Assembly: GCA_902617975.1 (NCBI GenBank)
Contig: CACMYV010000005.1
Span: forward strand, 1 to 64,000
Source: an uncultured Pelagibacteraceae bacterium
GTDB taxonomy: Bacteria > Pseudomonadota > Alphaproteobacteria > Pelagibacterales > Pelagibacteraceae
Length of the DNA stretch: 64,000 bases
Reading direction: 5' to 3'
The notes under the pieces: generated by a model
Seen by the model: only the letters and a program-made list of their open reading frames with translations
Told to the model about the DNA's origin: nothing
The model's database searches: none
Program-made: the position numbers and the translations under genes
Shown here: piece by piece, positions 63,991 through 64,000 of the stretch
How positions within the stretch are numbered: the first letter of the stretch is position 1
How the letters are laid out: every line of letters begins with the position of its first letter

Positions 63991-64000
63991 TTTTGAACAA

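Overview
The window is a stretch of a very AT-rich, tightly packed alphaproteobacterial chromosome. The small gaps, many 1-4 bp gene overlaps, tail-to-tail overlaps and scarcity of intrinsic terminators point to a streamlined marine bacterium of the SAR11 group (Candidatus Pelagibacter-like). That assignment rests on style, gene content and gene order, not on a marker-gene tree. About 70 protein genes, one tRNA-Gly, one textbook parS centromere site, one clear intrinsic terminator and a probable replication origin are visible.

Layout. 1-9.2 kb: end of a heparinase-family gene, purH, phhB, tRNA-Gly, a LON-domain protein, a UbiH-like monooxygenase, ftsK-lolA, then GNAT, HIT and type IV pilin-like genes. 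9.3-12.1 kb: a TRAP transporter (dctPQM-type). 12.1-17.6 kb: histidine operon hisB-hisH-[three accessory genes]-hisA-hisF-hisE. 17.7-21.5 kb: hslVU behind a heat-shock-type promoter, Smr and Tim44-like genes, fxsA-secB. 21.5-25.65 kb, leftward: ppsR-maf-aroE-SDR-coaE-dnaQ. 25.65-25.93 kb: an 86% A+T gap between ppsR and hemE, the position of the known Caulobacter and predicted Rickettsia origins. 25.9-39.9 kb, rightward: hemE-hemH-hemJ-rho, mnmE-mnmG-rsmG-parA-parB, with parS inside rsmG. This run is interrupted by a leftward accessory island (29.7-34.2 kb) of three sulfotransferase paralogues and a SPINDLY/OGT-type glycosyltransferase. 39.9-44.4 kb: holA-lptE-leuS-DUF3576. 44.7-45.7 kb: a porin with strong RBS and terminator. 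45.7-54.2 kb: a ThiE-like gene, PLP-binding protein, L,D-transpeptidase, winged-helix regulator, a 42-residue ArfA-like gene, then a leftward stress and maintenance run grpE-dnaK-dnaJ-dapB-nth-PfkB kinase. 54.2-64 kb: rdgB, lpoA-like, rsmI, dolP-like, maeB, murJ, trpS, nfu-type gene and a Bax-like glucosaminidase.

The core reads as an origin-proximal replication and segregation neighbourhood (origin, parABS, holA) embedded in housekeeping genes. The parts that stand out are the sulfotransferase/OGT island with a 129-bp perfect repeat between two diverged paralogues, the insertion of an FkbM methyltransferase and two SHOCT-tailed exported proteins into the his operon, the tiny ArfA-like ribosome-rescue candidate, and two matching sigma-32-like promoters placed so close to the start codon that the mRNAs would be nearly leaderless. 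I found no insertion sequences, prophage, CRISPR array or rRNA. No gene-free stretch exceeds 300 bases.
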